Part shown: piece after piece, positions 46,541 to 57,853 of the stretch
Position numbering within the stretch: the stretch's first letter is position 1
How the letters are laid out: each line of letters starts with the position of its first letter
Assembly: GCA_019022495.1 (NCBI GenBank)
Contig: JAFEKR010000002.1
Span: 5,022,001 to 5,086,000, forward strand
DNA: 64,000 nucleotides
Origin: Epichloe hybrida
Lineage: Eukaryota > Ascomycota > Sordariomycetes > Hypocreales > Clavicipitaceae
Reading direction: 5' to 3'
Made by a program: the position numbers and the translations under genes
Notes under the pieces: generated by a model
The model's database searches: none
Told to the model about the DNA's origin: nothing
Seen by the model: only the letters and a program-made list of their open reading frames with translations

Positions 46541-46850
46541 TGTTAGAACAAAGGTGATATTAATCGCGCGTCGCAGCCGCAATTACCTGGCAGAAGTTTA
46601 GGCCGCGCGCGGACCCCACACGTGACCCACAACCTAGCACGTTAATTAGCTAGGAAATGTAGGGATATAAACGCGCAACCCCTTTTCCCTTTATGTATTA
46701 TAACTTCTAGCTTTTTACCTCTTTTTTCCTAAGAACTTAATTAATTATAACAACAGACAACGCAGCCTAAAATAGATAATCAATAACAATACTATTCTTT
46801 AGGCTCACAACTGTATTACACATTAAATTCAATACCCTGTGAATCTAACA
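46541..46850 (+). repeat. CopA-3 5' LTR
   Basis: 310 bp, tgttagaacaaaggtg to gaatctaaca. It keeps the CpG core (gcgcgtcgcagccgc, ggccgcgcgcggacc) and TATA-like gatataaac near 46664. Contains ctttttcctaagaac, a small length variant shared with its own 3' LTR and with the solo LTR CopA-4, but absent from CopA-1 and CopA-2. Confidence 0.97.
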
Positions 46851-47220
46851 CTAATTAGTGGTTACCTTCATAGATAACCACGTAATCTTTGAACACCATA
46901 GATTAGCAAGGTTAATTAGAAGAGGTAGCTTATCTAACAATAACTTGCCCTATGAAATAGGAGGGCTATGTTTAATGATAAGTTATGCTAATGGAAAGGT
47001 ATAATATAGCTCTCTTCTTACTTTAGTATTAACATCTATATCTATACAGACTCTGAAATAACAAAGAAAGGTTTAATACTAGTAGCTAAGCTATCCCCTT
47101 ATCTTTCTTTATTATACGTTCTATCACGCATTTAAAGTTAACCGCCTTACCTTGTAATCCTTTACATCCAAAACACGTTATATAATCACAGTTATACCCC
47201 TTTCTCTCCTTATATTATAA
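46851..47220 (+). other. CopA-3 leader
   Basis: No gene. It starts ctaattagtggttacc, the best-preserved candidate primer binding site of the CopA copies. It contains gataaccacgtaatc, partly complementary to the primer site region, so a local stem is possible. Confidence 0.65.
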
Positions 47221-49435
47221 GATCTGCCTCCCTTAATTAAGAAGAATATCAGATGCAACTAGACTATCTAGGACCTCTAGTCAATTTAGAGTTCCTAGCG
47301 AGACTGATAGCTATAATAATGCTATGGAAGGTATTAAAATAGGAGATAATAATAAATACCTTAATAAAGGAAAAACCCCTGTCTATACTAACCTATACCC
47401 CTACATCTCTATAAGGCTTTAACAACACATTACAAAAGAACTACTCTAATAAATAGGAAGTTCTAAACATAAAGAGATAATAATACCTAAGGAAATCAGT
47501 CTTTATATCCTTATAAAGACTAAATAATATAAGGAGTAAGGGTTATTTAGAAGAACACTATTCTCCGAATTTAGTAATAACTTCTACAAATAGTTAAGGG
47601 ATAAGTTCGCGGAAGGAAGAGACCTTTCACAAAACGGACTTTAAGACTATTTTCTTTACAACGGAGTGTACATAACTATTAGAAGAGGCACTAAGATAGC
47701 AAATAACCTTAAAGAAGTAGCAAACTAAGAAGAATTTAGATTTTAGACTCTTAAAGAAATTAAAGAGGCTAGAAAGAAGTACATAGGCTTCTAAAAGAAC
47801 CTATAGAACAAAGAGTTCTTCTGTAATCTACTAGATAATAGTAATATTAGAACTAGGTAACCTACCCTATTACCCCGTTTATTAGTATAATTACTATTAA
47901 AAGGATTAATAAGCTAGACTCCCCTAGGAAGACTAAGTTAATCCCCTCTAGGAAGGCCTAGCTAATCTCCCCTAGGAAGGTTAATTAACCTAGAGTTAAG
48001 ACTACCTAAGGATGCCATTTGTAAGTATCTACAAGTAACTCCCCTGCCTATACCTTTACTAGAGGCAAGTTAGCAGTATTACCCTAGTAACACTACTAAT
48101 AATACCCCTAAGTAGGAGAGTTACTAACAGAGGTAACCTATACTATCTAGGGCTAGTAGTACCCCTATTAGTATAGCTTAAAGAGCTATAATTCCTCCTT
48201 CCTAATATAAGGAAGAGGAGGATTAAAGGGAATGATAAGCCCTAAGGGTACTACCTATAAAGCCGCCCTCTTACTTCCTAAAAACCTTACTACCCCTTTT
48301 ATGGATATAAAGGGAAACACCTAGAGGACCCTCACAGACCTAGAGACCTTTACTAAAGCAAATTATTAACCTATCTAAGGTATACCCTAAAGAATAACTC
48401 TATAGCGCTAATAACTATAATATCCTTAAATTAAAGCTTTAAACATTCCATAGAAAGTACAAGTTACTTAACATCTAGCCTAAACAAGCTAGTTATGCTT
48501 TTAAGGTTATACTTAAAGGCAAAGCACTATAATACTATACAGACCACCTCTCTAAACCTAGATAACTATAAGATCTCCCTATGCTTATTAGCTATATAAG
48601 AGAATAATTTAAAACTAAGAATATATAGCAAAGATATTTGCTAGAGTAAAATAACACTTCCCTGCAAGAAATAGCAAATAATAACCTAACTAAGTTAATA
48701 ATTAAATACTTTAATGAACTTATAGAAAGACTAGCTATCTTATAATAAGCAGTGCCTAAAGTAGGCTAAACCAAAAGGGCACTCTAGAATTAACTTATTA
48801 GAGCCTATTATAGTATTCTAGAGTACAGAGAAGCAATTATAAATCCGCTAGATGGACTATAAGAGTTTTATAAATGAATTAGAATAACTCTTTATCTTAT
48901 TAAGGAAGAGAAGAAAAACTATTAATAGTTCCTAACTAAAGCTATAACACTAGAATAATTCTAGACTAACTAAAGATACAATAGGAATAGAAAAGAAACC
49001 TAATACCCCTTAAAACTATAAGGAAAAGGAGGTACTCCTTACACAAAGAAGTGCTATGTATATAGTAAGAAAGGATGCTAGTTATCTAAGCACCCTAAAG
49101 AGAACTATAAGAAGGCATTTCAACGCTTTAAGAACCATTACCTTACGAATCTAACTAATAACTTATATTATTTATTCCTTACTTAGTATAAGGGAGAACA
49201 CAAGTCCTAACCCCCTATTAATAATGAAATCGCTTAGTACATAAAGAGCATTAGATTTAATAATAGCCCTAATAATATAGATAGGCTAGTACCTATAAGC
49301 TTCTTTACTTACAAAACCTAGATTAATGGCAAAAGAACGGTTTAATTCCTAATAAGGCAAGCAGCTTATTATAGTCTAAGTAAAGAAGACCCCTTTTAGT
49401 AGGAACTTGTAAACAAAGCCCTAGTAATATTTATA
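47221..49435 (+). pseudogene. CopA-3 gag
   Basis: The frame starts near 47250. KYLNKGKTPVYTNLYPYISI lies near 47355. The octapeptide SPLGRLS* occurs in three tandem copies at about 47918-47985 (24-bp DNA unit). The capsid-like segment at about 48420-48950 includes KGKALQYYTDHLSK. A knuckle at 49049-49093 reads KCYVYSKKGC*LSKH, where CopA-2 still has CYIC, so one Cys is now Tyr. Gag continues without a frame change into protease at 49436. Translation is prevented by dozens of TAA/TAG. Confidence 0.88.
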
Positions 49436-50830
49436 TTAGAAGATCGCTATTCCTATGCGACATTCTAAGGGATTATGCCTAATACAGGAGCTATAAAGTT
49501 CTCTATAGTAAGGCACCCTTAATTTCTTGCTTTATAACATTAGATACTTACATTATAGCTTAATAAATTAATAGAGAAGAAGGCATTAGTTAGGTTTAGC
49601 GCGGAAGACCTAATTATTACGCTTAGAGTAGCTAATATACCTACTTCCTTTAGAAACATTCTCTTTTAGGTTATCCTTATAAACACTCTATTTCTCTTAT
49701 CCCTTAATAATATAGACTATCTAAAGATTAACTTTAATATCTCTAAGAACACACTATAACAAGGAAACATTAAAGTCCCTATTATACGTAAATAAGGCTA
49801 TGCCTAGATGCTTCTTACATAGAAAAAAGAAGTAGTTGCTTAGAGCTACCTTATAGAAGGTAAGCTATAGCGACTATATTACTACTTTAAGCATCTATTA
49901 ATCTAATGTTTACATAAGGTTCTCTGTAAATTAAGGTATAATATTAATATTAAAGCTATTAGGGAGCTAATAAGAATCTATTACTAATGCTAAATGCATG
50001 TAAATAGCCCTAATTGCTTTAAGTTTACCCTTAAGGATAAGTATAGCTTTAATTATAAAGTAATAGTAAATATCTTCTACCTAGATAGTAACCACCCTAC
50101 ACTCTACGCTATAGATATAGCTATAGCGTTTAATATAGCGAAATTCCTTAATAATATCTCTACGAAAATAACCTAGGAAGCCCTCTAAATATACTAGATT
50201 AATACTTACCTAGGCCCCCTAGACTTTATTATTATAGACGCTAGAACAAACTTCCATAGTAATAAATTTAGATAATTTATAGCTTTAATATTAATTTTAA
50301 TTAAGGAAGTCCCTATTAAGGCACACTATAGCATAGGGAAGGTTAAAAGGTATTATAGGCTGCTCTAAAGAGCCTATAATATAATTAGACACGAATACCC
50401 TACAACGCTAGAACCTATTGCCCTTTAAATAGTAATTAAGGCCCTAAATAATACTATAAGCCCTAATAGCCTTATCCTAACCCTCCTTATCTTTAAAGCC
50501 TACCTATACATAATAAATAAGTCCCTGCCATTACCTAATATTACATAGCGTGTGATTATAGTATAGAAGGCTACTAAAGAGATTAAGAGACTTCATATAA
50601 TCTAGAAGGTTAATAAGGCCCTTACTAAATGTAATAGCCCAGACACCTTAAAGACCCTTAGCCTACCACTTAGATTAAAGGTTAAGGTCTAGCAAGAAGG
50701 CAAGGGATAGGTAGGTCTATATAAGCTACTAGTGATTACTAGAGAGAGCTATACACTTAACATACCTAGAGGCCTAAAGACCTTTAGGTTAATATCTATT
50801 AAGCCTTACTATAATAATCCTAATACAGAG
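49436..50830 (+). pseudogene. CopA-3 protease and integrase
   Basis: Protease: ILEDRYSYATF*GIMPNTGA, with NTG in place of DTG, near 49437-49490; NTLFLLSLNNIDYL near 49683; VPIIRK*GYA*MLL near 49773. Integrase core 49994-50800: the stretch from 49994 to 50173 is stop-free (FKFTLKDKYSFNYKVIVN, FYLDSNHPTLYAIDI). The first catalytic Asp reads Asn, the second is kept in IIDARTNF, and the Glu block reads KVKRYY. YNIIRHEYP, NSLILTLLIFKAYLYI and the C-terminal GLYKLLVITRESYTLN follow. It is the clearest Copia integrase in the window. Confidence 0.93.
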
Positions 50831-52575
50831 AAGATAACAGAGCCTAGTAAAGAGGAAGGAGAGAAAGGGTAAGAGGCCTACGATAAGAATATAGTGCTAC
50901 TAATACTATTAAAGCAAGGACATAGAAGGCCACAGAAGAACCCTCCTATAATGCCTTAAGGTGCTAATACCTTCCTATTAGCAAAAGAACATAGTAACCT
51001 AGCTCTTATAATTAAGCTACATAAGGAAGGAATTATTAAGACCCCTAGCAAACCTTTTAAGCTATTAATAAAAGCGGAAATTAACGCTCTAATTAAGCAA
51101 GGTATATTTAAATTTATTATGTTTAATAAGGAAAAACATAGTAGGATTCGAATCTTTAATTCCTAGATTATTAATAAAATCAAGGGTAAGACAACAGAAC
51201 CCTACAAAAAGTCACGCCTTGTAATCCAAGGGTGTAAGAATAAAGGGAAACAGGCTATTCTCACACAGGCCCCAATAATTCAACGCGCAAGCTAACGTCT
51301 TATCCTCGTAATAGCCCCATTAGTAAGATTAAGGAAATTCCTTATCTAGCTAAGAGATATCTATTAGGCTTATATACAGGCCTATATATTACTAGAGCGG
51401 CTAATCCTAGCGCGCTTACTAATTCAGATATAGTATCTTTACCTGCCTAGTATAATCTTAAGGGTTATAAAACCCCTTTATAAGCTTACAGAGGTAGGAA
51501 CATACTAGTGGGTTATATATTATAAGCATTACAAAGAGAACCTCCAGATAGAAACCTCTATATACAATCCCTACCTACTTATAACTATAAAGGAAAGCCG
51601 TAACTTTACCTACATTAGAATATAAACTAATAACATAATTAGCCTCTTAGACAAGAAGTTCTCTAAGAAGGAAAAGACCTAGCTTACTATAGTAAGTTTT
51701 AATGTAAAGCTAAAGTAATTCCTAACTTAGGACTGCCCTCTTATGTTTAATAGTAGCATTATCTTACTAGAGAATAATACTATTGAGATTTAGTAAAAAG
51801 GGCAAAGCGATAAGTTAGAGTTAGTTCTAATAACTAACTTAAAGCGTAAATACATTAAGCAGAGGGCCTAAGGCGCTTATATTACCTTAATCTGCTAACT
51901 AGAGGCTTACTTTAACCTATCTATTACTATATAACACTAGGAGCTAACCCTGGAGGATGTGAAAGCCCTTAATTACTACCTAAAGTAGTAGATAGATTAC
52001 CTAGAGAGAGGTCTGATGTTTATCCTAATTAACCTTAAGAAGGTAAAGCTCTTTATATTTATAGATAAATCCTTTACTAATAACTAGGACCTATCCTTAC
52101 AACTAGGATATATACTTATCCTAGCGAACAAAGACTACACTAATAGTAAGTTCACAATTAAAGGTAATATTATGCACTTTAGCTTAATAAAGAGCAAGAG
52201 AGCTATATAAAGCGTGCTTACCTTAGAAGTCTATAGTATAGTAGCTAGTGTTAATATAGCTTACGCAATTATAATCACCCTAAACTTAGTTACTAACTAA
52301 CTAAAGCTCCTAAAGATCCTAGTTATTATATATATAGACTTATACTCCTTATATAAGTGCCTTATTAAGCTTAGTATAATAAAGGAGAAATACCTAATGA
52401 TTAATATTATAGCCCTTTAATAGTTATACAAACACTAAGAACTCTGCGAGATCTAATAGATTAATAGAGAGAATAACCTAGCTAATGCCTTTATAAAGGC
52501 ATTACCTAATAAGGCCCTTAAGAGCTTTATCTTAACTAACCAGATAACTATCTAGATAGAGGGATAGGTTACTTA
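50831..52575 (+). pseudogene. CopA-3 reverse transcriptase and RNase H
   Basis: RT: KPFKLLIKAEINALIKQGIF near 51051; KKSRLVIQGCKNKGKQAILT near 51207; LRKFLI*LRDIY*AYIQAY; PLYKLTEVGTY*WV; TNN at 51627 in place of TDD. RNase H from about 52045: FIDKSFTNN*DLSLQLGYIL, then MHFSLIKSKRAI*SV, LTLEVYS, IIYIDLYSLYKCL (Asp kept), NNLANAFIKALPNKALKSF, ending near 52570 with ITI*IEG*. Frames and order equal those in CopA-1 and CopA-2. Confidence 0.93.
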
Positions 52576-53040
52576 CATGTAACACATATGTGGTAAGAGA
52601 AAAAGGTAATTCTCTAGGAGGATAGCCATAGGGATAAGATAGTAATACACAGGGGACCTACGCCCCTGTAGTTAATATCCCTAGTAGCTATAACCACGCT
52701 AGCTTACTAGGCCCTCCTAGTAAACTATAGAAATTAATAGTAGTGTATAGGAGAATAAAGGTATTGCTAAGGAGGAGGAAGATATTATATACGCACTATA
52801 GTGTAGTATATATATTATTTTAAGGAAAAGAAGGGATTCAGAAGGACCTACTTATCCTTACACAGGCTCACAGGCTAAGCAAGATTATTATTTCCCTTTT
52901 ATTAGTAACTATACGCCTAGACAGGCTATAAGTTCTTTTCCTTATATCCCCTATTAATCACATTCTTAATTTATCTTTCCTTTTTATTTCTACGATTAAT
53001 ATCGCGTGTTAATAATTATATTAAAAGAGAGAAGTTCTAG
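52576..53040 (+). other. CopA-3 3' untranslated region with conserved block and polypurine tract
   Basis: No gene. The 25-nt block at 52844-52868 recurs in CopB-1 at 57507-57531 with one difference. The polypurine tract aaaagagagaag (53023-53034) lies before gttctag and the LTR. Confidence 0.85.
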
Positions 53041-53350
53041 TATTAGAATAAAGGTGATATTAATTGCGCGTTATAGCCGTAATTACCTAGCAGAAGTTTG
53101 GGCCGCGCGCGGACCCCACACGTAACCTACAACCTAGCACGTTAATTAGCTAGGAAATATAAGGACACAAACGCGTAACCCCTTTTCCCTTTATGTATTA
53201 TAACTTCTAGCTTTTTACCTCTTTTTTCCTAAGAACTTAATTAATCATAACAATAGATAACGCAGCCTAGAATAGATAATCGATGACGATACTATTCTTC
53301 GGGCTCACGACTGTATTACACATTGAATTCAATACCCTGTGAATCTAACA
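53041..53350 (+). repeat. CopA-3 3' LTR
   Basis: 310 bp, tattagaata to gaatctaaca. The first 60 bases are RIPed (TG to TA at the very start), but the last half is intact (gatgacgatactattcttcggg). Confidence 0.97.
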
Positions 53351-53355
53351 GTAAG

Positions 53356-54360
53356 CTAAATATAATTATTCACCTAGCTTTAAAGGACTTACTAAAGACC
53401 TCCGTAAATCAATCTCTATTGCTAAAGCTAATAAATTAACTACCTAATTTAATTAAAGCACTATTAGTACTACTAATGCTAACGAATTAGAAGTAATGTT
53501 CACAGACCGCTATTATAACTAACTATATAATTAATGAGGTTAAGACAGAGGCTATGGTTACTATAACTAAGGCTATAACTACGGTAAATGCCATGTTTAT
53601 AATAAAAACAAATACTAGTTAATAAACTATCTAGAAAAAGACCAGAAAGAGGTAAAAGAGCGCTAGTAGAAGAATAAGAGACACTAATTACTACTAATAG
53701 AGAAAAAGTATTAGGCATTCCTTATAGCTTACAAAGGCTAAGTATTTAAAGAAGCTAATAACCTTACTAATAAAGCGTAGGAATTAGCTAAAACCTTCGT
53801 TAAGTCTAATAATAATAAAGATAAGGATAATAATACTAAAGAGACTTTTACATTAAAGTTTAACTAGCTAAGTATTACATAATTCTTTATATTAGGATTT
53901 CAACTAGTTAACAGTGACGTTATTAATATCCTAAGAGATAAATCGTTTAAGCATATATACCTTAAGCATAATCCCTTTAATAATATAAAAACCTCTTATA
54001 TTTTAGAGAAATATTACTTTAAAGAAGTTTTCTAAGGGATAATGCCTAACATAGGAGCCTTAGGTATCTTAACGGCTAGAATTAGATAAGTATAAGCCTT
54101 ACTAAGATTAATGCTATTACTAAAGATTAAACTAACTCCAGAAAAGATAATCGAATTTAGTGCTAGGAGCGCGATTATAAAAGGAGTAGTTAATATACTA
54201 ATAGAGCTAGGTAATATCCCTTTCTATATAATTAACACACATATGCCTTTCTTATTCTCTTTAGATAATATAGATAGGTTACGCGTTAAGGTAGACAACC
54301 TCGCAAACGTATTAATCCAAGATAATAAGATAGTTCCTATTATTAGGAAATAGGGATATC
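53356..54360 (+). pseudogene. CopB-1 gag C-terminus and protease
   Basis: The frame continues from 46540. A knuckle near 53583-53632 reads GKCHVYNKNKY*LINY, ancestral C-x2-C-x4-C type with Cys to Tyr changes, followed by KDQKEVKER. The protease starts near 54028: VF*GIMPNIGALGILTARIR has NIG where DTG is catalytic. From 54111 to 54350 the frame is open (LTPEKIIEFSARSAIIKG, NIPFYIINTHMPFLFSLDNI, VKVDNLANVLIQDNKIVP), one of the longest unbroken domain relics in the window. It leads to IIRK*GYL, the start of the integrase, as in CopA. The antisense frame at 53500-53718 is a shadow of the knuckle. Confidence 0.88.
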
Positions 54361-57295
54361 TTTAGTAAACTCTAGAAGCTAGAGAAATAGTAGCTTTCCA
54401 CCTATTAGAAACAGAACTCCATTAATTACATTAATAATTTAGTTACCTATTAGTTAAATAGCTTATAAAGATACTAAACCAAGCTAGACATAACATTAAA
54501 GCAAAGGCTATTAAATAATTAACTAAAATTTACCACTATTACTAAATAAACAAAAAGGCCCTAGGCAAATTTAAGTTCACAATCAAAGATAACCATAAGT
54601 TTAACTATAAGATTATAGTTAATATTATTTAGATTAATAGATAACCTATTCTTTATATTATTAATTCTATAACCTTATTTTAAGTAGCCTAATTCCTTAA
54701 TCTAAATAAGTAAAAGGCACGTAATATTTAGAACGCCTTATGTAAATACTAGATTAACACTTACCTTAGTCCTCCAGAATAGATTATTTATAATACTAGA
54801 AAGAACTTTATATTAGCAGAATTTAAGCATTATATATAATTACTATTAATTAAGATTAATAAAGTTCTAGTTAAGGCCTATAATAGTATTAGAAAAGTTA
54901 AACGCTATTACAGACTATTATAGCAAGCCTATATAATTATTATAAACTCTATAGGTTAAGATCTTACGCCTAAGCAATAACTTTAGATAGCTATAAAAGC
55001 TATAAATAACTTAGCAGGCCCTAATAGTCTTATTCCTATAATTCTTATCTTTAGTGCATATCTATAGATAACTAATAAGTTACTGCTAAGTATATTTATT
55101 ATTTAATAAGCTAAAGTAATTCGCAAAGTCACTAACAAGGTCTAATAACTCCTAGCAAAGCAACAAGTTCATAATACTCTAAGAACCTAAAATAGCCTAG
55201 ATACGCTACTAACACACTAACTTCTATTATAGTTAGATATACACGTATAGAGAGAGAAAGATAAATAGTATAGCCCCTATAAGCTTCTTACTACTAATAG
55301 AGAAACCTATACCCTTTAAATACCCTATAGACTAATAAGATTCTAATTAATAGTTATTAAACTATACTATTATAACCTATACTATACTAAAGAACTTTAC
55401 GAGTTAACACCTAGAGGTAAAGACTAAGCTACGGATATAAACAAGACCCTATTAATTAAAGAGATTATCCCTAAAGCTTTAGAAATAAATAAGAAACCAC
55501 TATAGCCTAAGAGAAAGCGTAAAAGACTATAAAAGAAGCTTATAGTTTAATTTAACCTTATAGGAACTAAATACATAGTAACTATATACTTAGTAAATAA
55601 AGACTAAGAGGAAGCATTAATAGAGAAACTTATGGCTAATAGTAAGTTAAGTGTAGTATTTATTATAGCAAAGGAAGAAGCTAATTAGGATCTAGCCCTT
55701 TAGTTATATTAAGAAGGAAAGATTATAACCCTAGGCAAGCCCTTTAAGCTATTAGATTAGATTAAAATTAATACTTTGCAAGCCCGCAATGTATTTAGAT
55801 TCACGCTGTTCGATCCTGCTAAACACAGTAATAAGAGACTTTTCAAATCTTGTATAGTAAGAGAAATTAAAGGCAAAGGAATAGCTACACTATACAAAAA
55901 GTCATAACTTGTGATTTAAGGGACAAATAACAAAGGGAAGGAATTCATCCTAACCTAATCCCTAATAATCTAAAGATTAAGCTAATGATTAATTGTCACG
56001 ATTGCACTATTACTTAGATCTAGAGGAATTATCCTATAGATTCAAGATATTACATAAGCTTACGTGTAATTAAAAACACAGCTCACAAGATTAATTATCA
56101 CTATATTACCTAAGTAAATAGCATATCTATTCCCTAAAGGAACTGTTATGGAAGTTATTAAGCCTTTATATAGAATCACAGAAGCTAGAACCTACTAGTT
56201 TATAACTTACTTCTGTTATTACAAAGAGATACTTAAGATAATAACTTCGTCCTATAACCTATGCTTGCTAATTACGGAAGAGAATAATAATAACCTCTTT
56301 AGAGTAGTTAGCATATAGACTAATAATACACTAGGCCTTAGTAACTAGGATTTCTATAACCTTAAAGAGAAGGAACTATAGAAAGCGAATTTCTTAGCAA
56401 AGCTAAAGCAGAAGCTATTAGCTAAGAATCCCCTTATCTTTAATAGTTATATCCTTACCTAGAACGCTAATAACTTAATAGAACTTCATTAAAAAGGCTA
56501 GAGTAAGAAGATCAGGTAAATCAACCTGCAATTGCTAACTATAAAACAAGATTACGTTAAATAATAAGTATAAGGAAGTTATATTATAACTATCTATTAA
56601 CCTAAAGCCCTTTACAACCTCTTAATCGTAGTATAACATTAAGATCTAACTCCTAATAATATAACTTAATTAAACAAGCAACTTAACTAGCAAATCCGAT
56701 ATTAAGACTAAGGCCTACATTACATCCCTCTAGACCTCGAGAATGCGAAGTTATTCGTGTTTGTGAATGGATCCCTTGCTAATAACAAAGATCTAAGTTC
56801 CTAGATAGGATACGTGATTATAATTAGCAACAAAGAGGCAAAAGACAATATATTTACCTTAAAAGGCAACATCATTACGTATAGCTTAATAAAGAGCAAG
56901 CGTGTAACCTATAACGCCCTTGCTTCTAAACTATACTTAATAGTATAAGGTACTAATATAGCCTATGTAATTACTATAACCCTTAATATAATCACAGACT
57001 AATTAAAGATCAACCGCATCCCTATAATTATCTATATAGACTCTTTTTTATTATATAAGTGTCTTATAAAGCTAGGTTTTACAAAGGAGAAACACCTTAT
57101 AATTAACATCATAGCACTTTAGTAATCATATAAGCAATAAGAGATCTACAAAGTATAATAGATTAATAGCAATAACAACCTTGCTAACGCGATAATGAAG
57201 GCATCTCTAAATAAGAGCCTTAAGACCTTTATTAACTTAAACGAAGCCATAATTCAAGTTAAAGGCTAGGTAAAGAGACTAGAGACTAGATAAGA
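54361..57295 (+). pseudogene. CopB-1 integrase, reverse transcriptase and RNase H
   Basis: Integrase core at about 54560-55340: GKFKFTIKDNHKFNYKIIVN, PILYIIN, TYLSPPE*IIYNTRKNF (second Asp now Asn), KAYNSIRKVKRYY (Glu now Lys), NSLIPIILIFSAYL. RT at about 55740-56540: FRFTLFDPAKHSN, REIKGKGIATLYKKS, YKEILKIITSSYNLCLLI, then *TNNTLGLSN near 56320, where TDD is expected. RNase H at about 56740-57290: AKLFVFVNGSLANNKDLSS (Asp now Asn), SLIKSKRVTYNALASKLY, IIIYIDSFLLYKCLIKLG (Asp kept), NNLANAIMKASLNKSL. Fewer stops than in CopA, so CopB-1 is a little less RIPed. Confidence 0.92.
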
Positions 57296-57616
57296 TTAAC
57301 AAGAACCTAATCTAACCATAGCTAAGCTAATAAGAAGCCCTTATTTTAATTCCCCGTATCCACTTATATTTATTTCGAACGATTCTGATTTTTATTGCGT
57401 TTTTTAAGCTTTTAGAGCTCCTGATCGAGCCCGCTTTCCAATTCGCGGATTAAGCGATTTTCTTTGCATTGCATTACTAACCAATAGGGAGTCCGAATTT
57501 AACATCGGACCCACTTATCCTTACACAGGCTTATTTCATTCATATACCTACTAATTCCCTCTTTTAGCACTAGATTTATTATGCCTCACTTTCTTCCTAA
57601 AAAGAGAAGTTACTAG
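57296..57616 (+). other. CopB-1 3' untranslated region with un-RIPed island and polypurine tract
   Basis: No gene. Bases 57345-57535 have normal composition (gatcgagcccgctttccaat, tttctttgcattgcattact), a sharp contrast with both sides. The island's right end holds the block shared with CopA (57507-57531). The polypurine tract aaaaagagaag is at 57599-57609, seven bases before the LTR. Confidence 0.8.
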
Positions 57617-57848
57617 TGTTATAATAACTAGGTTAACATTAGGTTAACTACTAGGAAAGTGAAGCATGTGCGGCAGCGCCGCACTATGATTAGCCGTACC
57701 TATACGCGAGGCACACACGTAACTCGCGTCCCCCTTTTTCTTATAGCTATATAACGCTATAGATAGCTTTAATCCTTAGACCTTATTATATCATTAAACC
57801 TGACCCTACGTTGCACTAGTGCATACCAATCCCTTGGTGTAACCAACA
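57617..57848 (+). repeat. CopB-1 3' LTR
   Basis: 232 bp, tgttataataactagg to gtaaccaaca. The first 40 bases are RIPed relative to the 5' LTR, but the last 80 are better preserved (cctgaccctacgttgcac, cccttggtgtaacc). Confidence 0.96.
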
Positions 57849-57853
57849 GTTAG

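Larger units (their letters stand above)
46541..53350 (+). mobile_element. CopA-3: complete 6810-bp Copia element nested in CopB-1 gag
   Basis: The only CopA copy that is complete and uninterrupted in the window: 310-bp LTRs (46541-46850, 53041-53350), duplication gtaag (46536-46540, 53351-53355). The empty site is visible in CopB-2 at about 61710. It serves as reference for CopA-1 and CopA-2. The order is leader, gag, protease, integrase, RT, RNase H, 3' UTR with polypurine tract. It is RIPed, but less than CopA-2: the second integrase Asp is kept. Confidence 0.97.
44761..57848 (+). mobile_element. CopB-1: Copia element carrying CopA-3
   Basis: A complete element with 232-bp LTRs (44761-44992, 57617-57848) and the duplication gttag (44756-44760, 57849-57853), inserted in GypE. 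Without CopA-3 and one duplication it is about 6.3 kb. The frame order is gag, protease, integrase, RT, RNase H. It is a separate family from CopA (different LTRs; proteins alignable but clearly divergent). A second copy starts at 59934; comparison of the two across 46541-53350 gives the exact CopA-3 insertion site. Confidence 0.96.

Noticed and set aside
53500..53718. 72-codon minus-strand frame with a near-identical twin at 61857-62075, looking like a conserved small protein
   Set aside because: Both lie antisense to the zinc-knuckle part of CopB gag in two copies of the same element; similarity is explained by copy identity, and the plus strand carries the recognisable domain.
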